A stretch of 64,000 bases of DNA from Nonomuraea ceibae (GTDB lineage Bacteria; Actinomycetota; Actinomycetes; Streptosporangiales; Streptosporangiaceae). The position numbers and the translations under genes were made by a program. The stretch is taken from NCBI RefSeq assembly GCF_019396325.1, contig NZ_JAHKRO010000025.1, forward strand, positions 24,432-88,431. Direction: 5' to 3'. Positions 34,024 through 43,002 of the stretch are shown here, in pieces (the first letter of the stretch is position 1; each line of letters opens with the position of its first letter). The notes beneath the pieces are model-generated. The model saw only the letters and a program-made list of their open reading frames with translations, made no database searches and was not told the origin of the DNA.

Positions 34024-34096
34024 TGGAGCTATGGGGATTCGAACCCCAGACCTCCTCCATGCCATGGAGGCGCGCTACCAACTGCGCCATAGCCCC
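34024..34096 (-). tRNA. tRNA-Ala (anticodon GGC), second copy
   Basis: 73-nt gene identical in sequence to the one at 8635-8707, 25 kb away on the same strand, with GGC anticodon and no encoded CCA. The flanks differ, so it is a duplicated tRNA gene and not part of a long repeat. Confidence 0.97.
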
Positions 34097-34241
34097 TGGT
34101 CACCGCGCGGAGTGTGCTCTTTGCGGCGCTCGGAGAGCATATAGCCATCCGCGGGATTCGCATAATCGCGGCTGCCCGCGCTGCCCACGCCGTCTGGGGG
34201 CACGCCGAAGACCGCCGGCGCCGTCACGCCGGCGGACCGCG

Positions 34242-34877
34242 TCAGCGCCGGCCCTCCGCGTCGGGACTGTCGTCGCTGCTGATCGGCTCGGGCAGCGTGC
34301 CCGCGTTGTGCTCGAGCAGCCGCCAGCCCCGGCGGCCCTCCTCCAGCACCGACCACGAGCAGTTGCCGAGCCCGCCGATGGCCGACCACAACTCCTGCGG
34401 CAACCCCAGCAGCTCGCAGATGCCCAGCCGCAGCGCCGCGCCGTGCGAGGCGACGACGAGCAGGCCGTCGTCGTCGAGCTTGGCGGCCCAGCGGCGCATC
34501 GCGGCGCCCACCCGGGCGGCGACGTCCGGCACGGCCTCGCCGTCGGGCGCCTCCCAGTTGACGTACTCCTGAGGCCAGCGGGCGGCGATCTCCTCGCGGG
34601 TCAGGCCCTCCCACTGACCGCCGCCGCGCTCGCGGAAGTCCTTGTCGACGCCGACCTCCAGGCCGACGATCCGGCCCAGGGCGAGGGCCGTCTCGTTGGC
34701 CCGTTGAAGGTCGGAGGAGACGATGAGGGTGGGCCGGAGCGAGGCGAGCAGCGAGGCCGCCCGGGCCGCCTGGGCGATCCCGGTCTCGTCGAGCGGGATG
34801 TCGGAATGGCCCTGGAAGCGGTGCTCGACGTTCCACAGGGTCTGCCCGTGCCTGAGGCAGACGATGCGCTTGCTCAA
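34242..34877 (-). CDS. Histidine-phosphatase family protein (GpgP-like position)
   Basis: 211 residues of the phosphoglycerate-mutase-like histidine phosphatase superfamily. The phospho-His motif is VCLRHGQTLWNVEHRFQGHS; the second catalytic His is in VVASHGAAL; ERGGGQWEGLTREEI is also present. The TTG at 34875-34877 overlaps the rsfS stop as TTGA and gives the usual short N-terminus. In mycobacteria the gene in this position after nadD-rsfS encodes glucosyl-3-phosphoglycerate phosphatase; assignment here rests on synteny. Confidence 0.85.
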   Translation of the reverse strand: MSKRIVCLRHGQTLWNVEHRFQGHSDIPLDETGIAQAARAASLLASLRPTLIVSSDLQRANETALALGRIVGLEVGVDKDFRERGGGQWEGLTREEIAARWPQEYVNWEAPDGEAVPDVAARVGAAMRRWAAKLDDDGLLVVASHGAALRLGICELLGLPQELWSAIGGLGNCSWSVLEEGRRGWRLLEHNAGTLPEPISSDDSPDAEGRR

Positions 34878-35269
34878 GTGCGGGCCCTCTGGATGTTGGC
34901 CTGCATCACGCTCTCCGGCAGGCCGATGGCCGGGCAGTCCTTCCACAGCCGCTCCAGGGCGTAGAAGGTGCGGTCCTCCTCGTGCTGGACGTGCACGACG
35001 ATGTCGATGTAGTCGAGGAGCACCCAGCGGCCTTCGCGCTCGCCCTCGCGGCGGACGGGCTTGGCGTCGGCCTCGGTGCGCAGCTTGTCTTCGATCTCGT
35101 CGACGATGGCGCGGACCTGGCGATCGTTCGTGGCGGAGCAGAGCAGGAAGGCGTCGGTGATGACGAGCTGCTCGCTGACGTCGTAGGCGAGGATGTCGTC
35201 GGCCAGCTTGTCGGCGGCCGCCTCGGCGGCGATCTGCACGAGCTGGACGGCTCTGTCGGATGCTGTCAC
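34874..35269 (-). CDS. rsfS: Ribosome silencing factor RsfS
   Basis: 131 residues of the RsfS/Iojap family: ADKLADDILAYDVSEQLVIT, ATNDRQVRAIVDEIEDKL, GRWVLLDYIDIVVHVQHEEDR, then YALERLWKDCP. It binds ribosomal protein L14 and blocks subunit joining under starvation. GTG at 35267-35269 with AGGAGG about 11 nt upstream. Coupled to the downstream phosphatase. It is separated from nadD by nearly 1 kb containing a recombinase relic. Confidence 0.93.
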   Translation of the reverse strand: MTASDRAVQLVQIAAEAAADKLADDILAYDVSEQLVITDAFLLCSATNDRQVRAIVDEIEDKLRTEADAKPVRREGEREGRWVLLDYIDIVVHVQHEEDRTFYALERLWKDCPAIGLPESVMQANIQRART

Positions 35270-35339
35270 GATGCGGGTCGGTCCTCCTGTGTCGGCAACA
35301 TGCCCTTATGTTGAGGGTACCCTTTTCAGCCGCCCCGCC

Positions 35340-35717
35340 TCACGCTGGTCTTCGCGGCTCACCGCCAGCCAGGTGGAGGTCACCTCCGAAACTCCACGCG
35401 GCCACACTTCCCGTCTCGAAGACGAACTCCGCCCCCACACACCGGTCGGGGTCCTCGACATCGGATTCCTCGACCACGCGCACAAGCCGCTCCCCGACAT
35501 GCCGCACGAAGGGAACCGCCGCGGAGGCGGGGACGATGTCGACGCGACTACCGAGCTCCGGCATCGTGTAGCTCTCTCCCGGTTCGCCCGGCGTGATGCG
35601 GAACGTCCAGTCAGCTGCGACACGGACCACGACGGTCACCGTCTCCAGGCGGAGCCATAGGTGCAGGAGTTCGGAAGCATCGGCCCCGTGGGTGAACAGG
35701 GCCGCGGTGACCGCCAT
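35340..35717 (-). CDS. Hypothetical protein between nadD and rsfS
   Basis: About 125 residues from ATG 35715-35717. Coding character looks real from about residue 15 on: LLHLWLRLETVTVVVRVAAD, WTFRITPGEPGESYTMPELG, FVRHVGERLVRVVEESDVED, VFETGSVAAWSFGGDLHL. The pattern suggests a small beta-rich protein. No family recognised. It lies back to back with the recombinase relic and may have arrived with it. The true N-terminus is uncertain. Confidence 0.5.
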   Translation of the reverse strand: MAVTAALFTHGADASELLHLWLRLETVTVVVRVAADWTFRITPGEPGESYTMPELGSRVDIVPASAAVPFVRHVGERLVRVVEESDVEDPDRCVGAEFVFETGSVAAWSFGGDLHLAGGEPRRPA

Positions 35718-35726
35718 CAGGCGCTG

Positions 35727-36206
35727 ATGCGCCAGGCTTGGAAGATCCACCGCTCCATCATCCCCGCGCTGGCCCAGCACGGCTCCGGCGACGTGAGGAC
35801 CAGCAACCTTCGCCCCTCGCAGATCTGGGTCCGGGACCGGGTCGTCGTCGGGCACTCGCCGCGCGTCGGCATCCGGCTGCCCGCCCTGGAGACGAAGCGG
35901 ATCACGCCGCTGGACGTGCGGACCGTCATGGCGCTCGCGGACGCTGTTCCCGACCGTGCGATGGCTCATCGGTGTCCTGGGCGGCCCGGCACCGGGCGGC
36001 AAGGAACCGGGCCGCACGTCTGCCGCCACACCTACGCCGCGGCCCTCATCCGGTACGGCGAAGGCGTCAAGACCGTTCAGCACCTGCTGGGCCACAGTTC
36101 GGCCGTGACGACGCTGAACATCTACGCGCACCTGTGGCCAGACGCAGATGATCAAGCCAGGGCCGCTGCCTGCGCCGATGTGCCCATCCCAATGGACTGC
36201 CGATGA
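35727..36206 (+). pseudogene. Tyrosine recombinase (phage-type integrase) relic
   Basis: The reading frame keeps pieces of a tyrosine integrase: a core-binding fragment (WKIHRSIIPAL, SNLRPSQIWV), the catalytic-domain entry (RLPALETKRITPLDVRTVMA, LADAVPDR), and the C-terminal catalytic block (HVCRHTYAAALIRYGEGVKT, LLGHSSAVTTLNIYAHLWPD), where R, H and Tyr are still visible. The part with the first catalytic Arg (normally after AVPERYRA) is deleted, the core-binding domain is shortened, and HDLRH has become HVCRH. About 160 residues remain of a normal 370-400. It appears inactive and marks an old integrative element. Confidence 0.75.
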
Positions 36207-36215
36207 AAGCCCTAG

Positions 36216-36836
36216 TCAGTCCTCTGCCCGCGAGTAGAGCCCGCGTTTGTTGATGTACTGCACGATGCCGTCCGGCACGAGATACCAGATGGGCTCGCCC
36301 TTCTCGACCCGCTGCCGGCACTCCGACGACGAGATCGCCAGGGCCGGGATCTCCAGCAGCGTCACGCGCCCCTCGGGCAGCCCGGGGTCGTGCAGCGTGT
36401 GCCCGGGCCGGGTGCAGCCGACGAAATGCGCCAGGTCGAACAGCTCCTCGGCGTCCTGCCAGCCGAGGATGGCGCCGAGGGCGTCGGCCCCGGTGATGAA
36501 GTACAGCTCCACCCCGGACCCGTAGACCCGGGAGATGTCCCGCAAGGTGTCGATGGTGAACGTCGGTCCCGGCCGGTCCACGTCCACCCGGCTGACGGAG
36601 AAGCGCGGGTTCGACGCCGTCGCGATGACCGTCATCAGATAGCGGTCCTCGGGCGCGGACACTTCCCGCTCCGACTTCTGGTACGGCCTGCCCGTGGGCA
36701 CGAACACGACCTCGTCGAGATTGAAATGGTGAGCGACCTCGCTGGCCGCGACCAGGTGACCGTGGTGAATGGGGTCGAACGTACCGCCCATAACACCCAC
36801 GCGTCGCTTCCCCTGGACACCAGGCGCGTTCATCAT
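36216..36836 (-). CDS. nadD: Nicotinate-nucleotide adenylyltransferase NadD
   Basis: 206 residues. The nucleotidyltransferase motif is [38 protein letters not shown] binds the nicotinate moiety; [19 protein letters not shown] and the C-terminal [20 protein letters not shown] (ISSSxxR) complete the fold. It makes deamido-NAD from nicotinate mononucleotide and ATP. ATG at 36834-36836; a second ATG follows directly. Normally next to rsfS; the relic interrupts here. Confidence 0.94.
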   Translation of the reverse strand: MMNAPGVQGKRRVGVMGGTFDPIHHGHLVAASEVAHHFNLDEVVFVPTGRPYQKSEREVSAPEDRYLMTVIATASNPRFSVSRVDVDRPGPTFTIDTLRDISRVYGSGVELYFITGADALGAILGWQDAEELFDLAHFVGCTRPGHTLHDPGLPEGRVTLLEIPALAISSSECRQRVEKGEPIWYLVPDGIVQYINKRGLYSRAED

Positions 36837-36931
36837 GAAACGGACCTTACGCGGACTCTCTCCCCAACATGCGGGCACCCCCCTCGATGATGACCGCGCA
36901 TCACACCGGTTGCGGACGTAGCATGCCGGGC

Positions 36932-37954
36932 ATGACGACCACCCCGGACCGCAGCCGCGTCCAACTGCCCGGCATCTCTTCCCGTGCCTACGAACACCCC
37001 GCAGACCGGTCGGCTCTGGTCGCTCTGCGCAAGTTGAGCGGGTTCGACACGGTGCTCAAGCAGATGTCCGGCCTCGTAAGCGAGCGGCGTCTCCGCCTGA
37101 TGTATCTCGCCTCCGCCGTGCGCGTGAGCGAGACCCAGTTCCGCTCCCTCTACGACATGGGCCGCGACGCCGCCTACACGCTCGACCTGCACCGCATCCC
37201 GGAGATCTACGTCCAGCAGGATCCGCAGGTCCAGGCCAAGGCCATCGGCTTCGACGACCCGTTCATCGTCGTGACCACCGGCCTGCTCAACCTCATGAAC
37301 GAGGAGGAGCAGCGCTTCGTCATCGGCCACGAGACCTCCCACATCCTGTCGGGCCACGCGGTCTACCGCACCATGCTCGACATCCTCACCCGCCTCGCCG
37401 CCCGCGTCGCCTGGATCCCGCTCGGCTACATCGGCCTGCGCGCGATCGTGGCCGGCCTGGAGGAGTGGTACCGCAAGTCCGAGCTCTCCTCCGACCGCGG
37501 CGGCCTGCTCACCAGCCAGAACCCCGAGGCCGCCAAGCGCGCGCTGATGAAGCTCGCCGGCGGCGACTACACGCACGAGATGAACATCGAGGCGTTCCTG
37601 GAGCAGTACGCCGAGTACGACACCGCCGGCGACCTGCGCGACGGCTTCCTCAAGGTGCTCAACCTGCTCGGCACCACCCACCCGTTCGCCGTGGTGCGCG
37701 TGGCCGAGCTCGACAAGTGGCAGCGCAGCGGCGAGTACGACCGCATCATCGGCGGCGACTACCCGCGCCGCGAGGACGACCCCAACGCGCGCGTCACCGA
37801 GGAGATGAAGGCCGCCGCCGAGTCCTACCGCCGCTCCTGGTCGGAGTCCCAGGACCCGTTCATCGGCGTCCTGCGCGACGTGGCCGAGGGCGCCGTCAAC
37901 GCCGGCGAGCGCATCTTCAACCGCTTCGCGCGCCGCGACGGCGGCCAGGGCTGA
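36932..37954 (+). CDS. M48-family zinc metalloprotease
   Basis: 340 residues. The zinc site is [20 protein letters not shown] (HExxH as HETSH) and the third ligand region is [15 protein letters not shown] (ExxxD). A long helical part ([20 protein letters not shown]) may touch the membrane; two clear HtpX helices are absent. The C-terminus is helical and basic. ATG at 36932-36934; an ATG 9 nt earlier is possible. Divergent from nadD. Function likely in protein quality control. Confidence 0.85.
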   Translation: MTTTPDRSRVQLPGISSRAYEHPADRSALVALRKLSGFDTVLKQMSGLVSERRLRLMYLASAVRVSETQFRSLYDMGRDAAYTLDLHRIPEIYVQQDPQVQAKAIGFDDPFIVVTTGLLNLMNEEEQRFVIGHETSHILSGHAVYRTMLDILTRLAARVAWIPLGYIGLRAIVAGLEEWYRKSELSSDRGGLLTSQNPEAAKRALMKLAGGDYTHEMNIEAFLEQYAEYDTAGDLRDGFLKVLNLLGTTHPFAVVRVAELDKWQRSGEYDRIIGGDYPRREDDPNARVTEEMKAAAESYRRSWSESQDPFIGVLRDVAEGAVNAGERIFNRFARRDGGQG

Positions 37955-38026
37955 CCCGCCGCCCGGCTCACCGTCCGTCACGCACGAACACCTGCGTTCT
38001 CACCGCGCGGTCTTTCAGCGGCGGTC

Positions 38027-40042
38027 TCACAGCAGCAGGGCGATCGCGCGCACGGCAGCCGCGCACAGGGCGACGAAACCGCCCAGCACGGCCAGTGCGC
38101 GCAGCCCTTCCCTGCGCAGCTCAGGCAGCCGGGCGCCGATCCGCTCGATCTCCCGCCCGGTGATGCCACCGCACAACATCCCGAACACCACGCCCGCCGC
38201 GGTCACCGGCGCGGGCTGCTGCCACCAGGTGGAGTCGATCTCGCCGCCCCCGGTGATCCACAGCGCACCGCCCGCCGCCACGGCCGCGGGCACCCCGGGC
38301 CAGACCGCCGCCGTCGTCGCCGCCCCCGTCAGCGCGAACGGGAACAGCAGCACCCGCAGCGTCACCCGCACCCGCCGTGAGGCGCGTTTCCTGACCATCC
38401 AGTGGCTCATCCAGCACGTCCTGATCAGCACCACGAACACGGCGGTGATGCCGACGCAGGCGATCGGCCACATCACCGACGCCACCACGCACGGCACGGC
38501 CAGCACCGCGAGCAGCAGCAGCGCGGTGTTGCCCGCCGGCAGCGTGGTGGCCGCCGTCTCGGACCTGAGCCGTCCGCCGCCCGCCTGCGCCCTGCCGCGC
38601 GAGCGGGCCGCCTTCACGCCGTCGCCGGCCCGGCTCCGGACCGCTGCCACCTTCCCGTCGTCGGCCCGGCTCCGCACCACGGCGCTCTTCCCGTCGCCGC
38701 CCCGGCTCCGCACCGCCGCCGCAGGCCCCTCCGCACCCCGCCCCCGAGGAACGGCCGCCTCCCCGGCCCGCCCCCGGGGAACCGCCGCGTCACCCGCCCT
38801 GTTGCGAGGAACGGCCGCGTCACCCGCCCTGTTGCGGGGAACGGGCGTGTCCCCGGCCCGGCCGCGCGGCGCGGGCACCTCCCCGCCCCTGCGCGTCCCC
38901 GTGCCCTCCTGGGCCCGGCTCCGCGGCACCGGTGTGTCGCCGGTGCCGCCGCGGGGCGCGGCGGCGTCTCCCGACCGGCCACGGGGGCCGTCCCCGGAGG
39001 CGCTGCGGGGGACGGGGGTGTCGCCCGCGCGGTTGCGGGGCGCGGGCGTCTTGCCCTCCAGCCCCGGACGGCCGCGCCCGCCCTTCCCGTCCACGCCCGT
39101 ACGCCGGGGCGCGGGCACCTTGCCCTCCGTCCGCGCCGCGGCGGCCTCGTCGTTCGTCCGCCCCCGCGACGACCCGTCCTCACCCGTACGGGCGCGGGCG
39201 GCGGCCCCCTTGGCCTCGTCCCCGGCGGCCCGGACGTCAGGATCGGCCCCGGTGGCCTTGGCCAGCCGCGCCAGCCGGTCTGCCAGCAGCGCCGCCGTGG
39301 GCCGCTTGCCGGGCTCCCGGTTGAGCGCGGCCCGCACCAGCGGCAGCAGCGCCACGGGCACGCCCTTGAGGTCGGCCTGCCCGTTGAGGACCGCGTACAT
39401 CTGCGCCTCGGCCGTCCCCCGCCCGAACGTCGGCCGCCCGGTCGCCGCGAACGCCACCGTCGCCGCCCAGGCGTGCACGTCGGCGGGCGAGTCGACCTGC
39501 TCGTCGGCGAAGATCTCCGGCGCGGTGTAGCCGGGCGTGCCGAGGAACGTGCCGGTCATCGTGAGCCGGGTCGCGTCGAGCACCTGCGCGATGCCGAAGT
39601 CGATGAGCACTGGCCCGTCGGCGCCCATGATGATGTTGCCGGGCTTGAGGTCGCGGTGGACCACCCCGGCCGCGTGGATGATGGCCAGCGCCGCCGCGAT
39701 GCCCTGCGCGAGCTGCATGAGCCGGGGCAGGTCCAGCGGCCCTTCCTGGCGCACCAGGTCGAGCAGCGTCGAGCCGTCGATGTGCTCCATGACCAGGTAG
39801 GGCCTGGCACACGCGAGATCGGCGTCGAGGACGGTGGCCACGTACGGGCTCTCGACGCGGCGCAGCGCGCGCACCTCGCGTTCGAGCCTGACGCGGGAGG
39901 AGTCGTCCTGGTTGAGGTCGTGCAGCACCTTCAGCGCGACGCGCTCGCCGCGGCGTGCGCTGGCGAGGTAGACCTCGCCCATGCCGCCCCGGCCAAGCCG
40001 CTCGAGGAGGGTGTATGGCCCGACCTTGCCGAGCTTGCTCAC
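38027..40042 (-). CDS. Ser/Thr protein kinase with decapeptide-repeat linker and membrane domain
   Basis: 671 residues. A Hanks-type kinase domain spans about 1-265: Gly loop LGRGGMGEVYLA, Lys38 in VALKVL, HRDLKPGN (Asp131), DFG at 148-150, APE in GYTAPEIF. A linker of about 240 residues rich in Arg, Gly, Ala and Pro follows, containing a 10-residue tandem repeat G-D-x-x-V-P-R-x-R-A. The last 170 residues are hydrophobic, with about four helices (TALLLLAVLAVPCVVASVMW; IACVGITAVFVVLIRTCW). No PASTA or other sensor domain is seen. Could signal from the membrane. Next to a small membrane protein and proA on the same strand. Confidence 0.9.
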   Translation of the reverse strand: MSKLGKVGPYTLLERLGRGGMGEVYLASARRGERVALKVLHDLNQDDSSRVRLEREVRALRRVESPYVATVLDADLACARPYLVMEHIDGSTLLDLVRQEGPLDLPRLMQLAQGIAAALAIIHAAGVVHRDLKPGNIIMGADGPVLIDFGIAQVLDATRLTMTGTFLGTPGYTAPEIFADEQVDSPADVHAWAATVAFAATGRPTFGRGTAEAQMYAVLNGQADLKGVPVALLPLVRAALNREPGKRPTAALLADRLARLAKATGADPDVRAAGDEAKGAAARARTGEDGSSRGRTNDEAAAARTEGKVPAPRRTGVDGKGGRGRPGLEGKTPAPRNRAGDTPVPRSASGDGPRGRSGDAAAPRGGTGDTPVPRSRAQEGTGTRRGGEVPAPRGRAGDTPVPRNRAGDAAVPRNRAGDAAVPRGRAGEAAVPRGRGAEGPAAAVRSRGGDGKSAVVRSRADDGKVAAVRSRAGDGVKAARSRGRAQAGGGRLRSETAATTLPAGNTALLLLAVLAVPCVVASVMWPIACVGITAVFVVLIRTCWMSHWMVRKRASRRVRVTLRVLLFPFALTGAATTAAVWPGVPAAVAAGGALWITGGGEIDSTWWQQPAPVTAAGVVFGMLCGGITGREIERIGARLPELRREGLRALAVLGGFVALCAAAVRAIALLL
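38741..38860. repeat. Four in-register 30-bp tandem repeats inside the kinase gene
   Basis: Units begin at 38741, 38771, 38801 and 38831 and differ at a few positions each; the two central units are nearly identical. They encode the decapeptide repeat of the kinase linker. More diverged copies extend to about 39050. Confidence 0.85.
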
Positions 40043-40133
40043 CGTCCCTCCCCGCTCGGCGCGCCCATAAGGGATACAACCCTAGCGCCGAGGCCAGGAG
40101 GAAGGGCCGCGGCGCGCCGGAGCGCGCGCAGGT

Positions 40134-40310
40134 TTATCGCGACGATTGCTCGGACAGCAGGCTGTCGAGGCCGGCCGTGGGCTGCTGCGCGGGCGGGACG
40201 CGGCGCGTGCGCCGCCAGCGGACGTGCCCGTGCCTCTCCAGCCAGAGCATCAGCCGGTCGGCGCCGAACAGCACGGCCGCCGCGGAGCCCAGGGCGATGA
40301 CGATCTCCAT
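40134..40310 (-). CDS. Small single-pass membrane protein
   Basis: 58 residues. The N-terminal hydrophobic helix is MEIVIALGSAAAVLFGADRL, then MLWLERHGHVRWRRTRR and a short tail with TAGLDSLLSEQSSR. ATG at 40308-40310, stop TAA. It lies between proA and the kinase gene, same strand. Its coding character (hydrophobic start, basic stretch, polar end) supports a real gene. Family not recognised with certainty. Confidence 0.6.
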   Translation of the reverse strand: MEIVIALGSAAAVLFGADRLMLWLERHGHVRWRRTRRVPPAQQPTAGLDSLLSEQSSR

Positions 40311-40376
40311 GGGCCCCAGTCAACGCGGCGCGCGCGGGGCGTCAGCGGCCGACACACCGCCCGCTACCGGATCCGG

Positions 40377-41657
40377 TCAGCATCCTGGTCCGGGGATTAC
40401 CGTGCCCTCGGCGGTGCGCAGGTGGCCCTCGCCGGTGTAGACCCACTTGGTGGAGGTGAGCTCGGGCAGCCCCATCGGGCCGCGTGCGTGCAGCTTCTGG
40501 GTGGAGATGCCGATCTCCGCGCCGAACCCGAACTCGCCGCCGTCGGTGAACCGGGTGGAGGCGTTGACGGCGACGGCGGCCGAGTCGACCAGCGACACGA
40601 ACCGGCGGGCGGCGCCCTGCGAGCGGGTCACGATGGCGTCGGTGTGGCCGGAGCCGTAGCGCCTGATGTGGGCCACGGCCTCCTCCAGCGAGCCGACGAC
40701 GGCGGCGGCGATGTCGAGCGAGAGGTATTCGGCGCGGTAGTCGTCCTCGGTCGCGGGCACCACCTCGCCATAACCGGCGATCCGGTCGTCGCCGTGCACG
40801 GTCACGCCGACGTCCGCGAGCGCGGCCAGCGCCTTGGGCACGAACGCGTCGGCCACGTCGGCGTGCACCAGGAACGTCTCGGCGGCGTTGCACACCGAGG
40901 GCCGCTGCGCCTTGGCGTTGACCAGGATCTGCACGGCCAGGTCGACGTCGGCCTCGGCGTCGACGTACACGTGGCAGTTGCCGACGCCGGTCTCGATCAC
41001 CGGCACCGTCGACTCCTCGACCACCGAGTCGATCAGCGACGCGCCGCCGCGCGGGATGAGCACGTCGACCAGCCCGCGGGCGCGCATCAGCTCCTTGACC
41101 GAGTCGCGCGTCTGCCCCGGCACGAGCTGAACCGCGCCCGCCGGGACGTCGGTGCCGGCCAGCGCCTCCTGCATGACCTCGACCAGCGCCGTGTTGGAGG
41201 AGTAGGCGCTGGAGGACCCGCGCAGCAGCACCGCGTTGCCGCTCTTGAGGCAGAGCGCGGCGGCGTCGACGGTGACGTTGGGGCGGCCCTCGTAGATGAT
41301 GCCGATGACGCCGAGCGGCACGCGGAGCTGGCGCAGCTCCAGCCCGTTGGGCAGGGTCGAGCCGCGGACGACCTCGCCCACCGGGTCGGGCAGGTCGGCC
41401 ACCTGGCGCACCGCCTCGGCGATCGCGCCGATGCGGGCCTCGTCGAGCCGCAGCCGGTCGATCATGGCCTCGGAGATGCCCTGCTCCCTGGCCCGCTCGA
41501 CGTCGGCGGCGTTGGCCTCGACGAGCTCGGCGGCGTGCGCGACCAGGGCGTCGGCGACGGCACGCAGCGCCCGGTCCTTCGGCGCCCGCGGCAGCGGGGC
41601 CAGCTCGGCGGCGGCCTCACGTGCCGCGCGGGCGACCTTCAGGAACTCTTCGGACAT
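40377..41657 (-). CDS. proA: Glutamate-5-semialdehyde dehydrogenase ProA
   Basis: 426 residues of the aldehyde dehydrogenase superfamily. ProA blocks are [33 protein letters not shown] and [13 protein letters not shown], which holds the catalytic Cys. Second proline-synthesis step: reduces glutamyl-5-phosphate with NADPH. ATG at 41655-41657 with GAGGAG. Follows proB by 21 nt on the same strand, so they are cotranscribed. Confidence 0.95.
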   Translation of the reverse strand: MSEEFLKVARAAREAAAELAPLPRAPKDRALRAVADALVAHAAELVEANAADVERAREQGISEAMIDRLRLDEARIGAIAEAVRQVADLPDPVGEVVRGSTLPNGLELRQLRVPLGVIGIIYEGRPNVTVDAAALCLKSGNAVLLRGSSSAYSSNTALVEVMQEALAGTDVPAGAVQLVPGQTRDSVKELMRARGLVDVLIPRGGASLIDSVVEESTVPVIETGVGNCHVYVDAEADVDLAVQILVNAKAQRPSVCNAAETFLVHADVADAFVPKALAALADVGVTVHGDDRIAGYGEVVPATEDDYRAEYLSLDIAAAVVGSLEEAVAHIRRYGSGHTDAIVTRSQGAARRFVSLVDSAAVAVNASTRFTDGGEFGFGAEIGISTQKLHARGPMGLPELTSTKWVYTGEGHLRTAEGTVIPGPGC

Positions 41658-41678
41658 CGCGTGCTCCTCATCAGGGCG

Positions 41679-42800
41679 TCAGCTGTGGGTCTCCAGTATG
41701 ACGATGTCGTCGCGGTGGATCAGCTCGCGTTCATATTCCGGACCGAGCTCGCTGGCCAGGTCACGGGTGGAGCGGCCGAGCAGCCCGGGGATCTCGCCGG
41801 CGTCGAAGTTGACCAGCCCGCGCGCCACCACCCGGCCGCGCGGCGCGCACAGGTCGACGGGGTCGCCGGCGGCGAACTCGCCCTCGACCGAGGTGACCCC
41901 GGCCGGCAGCAGCGACTTGCGCCGCGACACGACCGCCTCGACGGCGCCGTCGTCGAGGTGCAGCCGGCCGCGCCCGGTGGTGGCGTGCGCCAGCCACAGC
42001 AGCCGGGTGCCGGGGTGGCGGCCGCCGGGGTGGAAGTAGGTGCCGACGTCGGCCCCGGCCAGCGCGTGGGCGGCGTGGGCGGCGGCGGTGAGCACCACGG
42101 GCACGCCCGCGCCGGTGGCGATCCTGGCCGCCTGCACCTTGGTGACCATGCCGCCGGTGCCGACCGAGCCGCCCTTGCCCAGCTCGACGCCCGCCAGGTC
42201 CTCGGGGCCGTGGATCTCCGCCAGCCTCCGCGACCCGCTGCGGCTGGGCGGCCCGTCGTACAGCGCGTCGACGTCGGAGAGCAGGACGAGCGCGTCGGCG
42301 CGCGTGAGATGGGTGACGAGCGCAGCCAGCCGGTCGTTGTCGCCGAACCGGATCTCGTCGGTGGCGACGGTGTCGTTCTCGTTGACGATCGGCACGATGC
42401 CGAGCTCCAGCAGCCGGTCGAGCGTGCGCCGGGCGTTGGCGTGGTGGGCGCGGCGCATCATGTCGTCGGCGGTCAGCAGCACCTGGCCGACGCGCAGGCC
42501 GTAGCGGGCGAAGGAGGAGGTGTAGCGGGCGACCAGCACGCCCTGGCCGACGGAGGCGGCGGCCTGCTGGGTGGCGAGGTCACGCGGTCGCGCGGCCAGC
42601 CCGAGCGGGCCGAGCCCGGCGGCGATGGCGCCGGAGGAGACGAGCACGATCTGCGTCCCGATGCCGCGCCTGGCGGCCAGCACGTCGACGAGCGCGTCGA
42701 CCCGGTCCACGTCGATCATGCCCTGGGAGGTGGTGAGCGACGACGAGCCGACCTTGACGACGACCCGCGACGCGGAGCTGATCCGTTCCCGCACGCTCAA
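41679..42800 (-). CDS. proB: Glutamate 5-kinase ProB with PUA domain
   Basis: 373 residues. The amino-acid kinase domain opens VVVKVGSSSLT and contains VPIVNENDTVATDEIRFGDN and DLAGVELGKGGSVGTGGMVTK. A C-terminal PUA domain follows (LLPAGVTSVEGEFAAGDPVD). First committed step of proline synthesis; feedback inhibition by proline is usual. Start TTG at 42798-42800 or GTG at 42792-42794. It lies 202 bp after obg, in a gap with an unusual hairpin. Confidence 0.95.
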   Translation of the reverse strand: MSVRERISSASRVVVKVGSSSLTTSQGMIDVDRVDALVDVLAARRGIGTQIVLVSSGAIAAGLGPLGLAARPRDLATQQAAASVGQGVLVARYTSSFARYGLRVGQVLLTADDMMRRAHHANARRTLDRLLELGIVPIVNENDTVATDEIRFGDNDRLAALVTHLTRADALVLLSDVDALYDGPPSRSGSRRLAEIHGPEDLAGVELGKGGSVGTGGMVTKVQAARIATGAGVPVVLTAAAHAAHALAGADVGTYFHPGGRHPGTRLLWLAHATTGRGRLHLDDGAVEAVVSRRKSLLPAGVTSVEGEFAAGDPVDLCAPRGRVVARGLVNFDAGEIPGLLGRSTRDLASELGPEYERELIHRDDIVILETHS

Positions 42801-42904
42801 ACCCTATCCGAGCCCGCCCCTCCCCCATCCCGGGCACAGCGCGGGGACAGCGCGGGCACTGGGCGGGGACGGGCGCGCGGAGACGGGCGCGCGGCCCGTA
42901 CGGA

Positions 42905-42967
42905 GACGCCCCCTCGGAAGGGACAGCACCTCTCCCGAAGGGACCATGCTCCTCACGAGGGGGCGTC
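42905..42967 (-). promoter_or_regulatory. Long structured hairpin in the obg-proB gap
   Basis: Perfect 12-bp arms GACGCCCCCTCG (42905-42916) and CGAGGGGGCGTC (42956-42967) enclose a 39-nt loop. The loop contains two related segments starting CGGAAGGGAC and CGAAGGGAC, each followed by a C/T-rich end. It could be a leader structure for proB, a terminator of the obg unit or a dispersed repeat element. Confidence 0.6.
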
Positions 42968-43002
42968 CTCTCAGAGGGTAGCGGCTCGCCCCCGGAAGAT
43001 CC

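Larger units (their letters stand above)
33925..34241. other. Intergenic region holding tRNA-Ala and its terminator
   Basis: 317 bp without protein genes. It contains the tRNA-Ala gene and its terminator, listed separately, and a 145-bp spacer (34097-34241) that carries the tRNA promoter. Nothing else was recognised. Confidence 0.7.

Noticed and set aside
34024..36206. Genomic island bounded by tRNA-Ala and the integrase relic
   Set aside because: Genes between them (phosphatase, rsfS) are core genes in normal order, and no partial tRNA 3'-end copy was found near the relic.
38741..38860. Possible CRISPR array
   Set aside because: The 30-bp units are directly adjacent without spacers, keep reading frame and code for a protein repeat inside the kinase gene.
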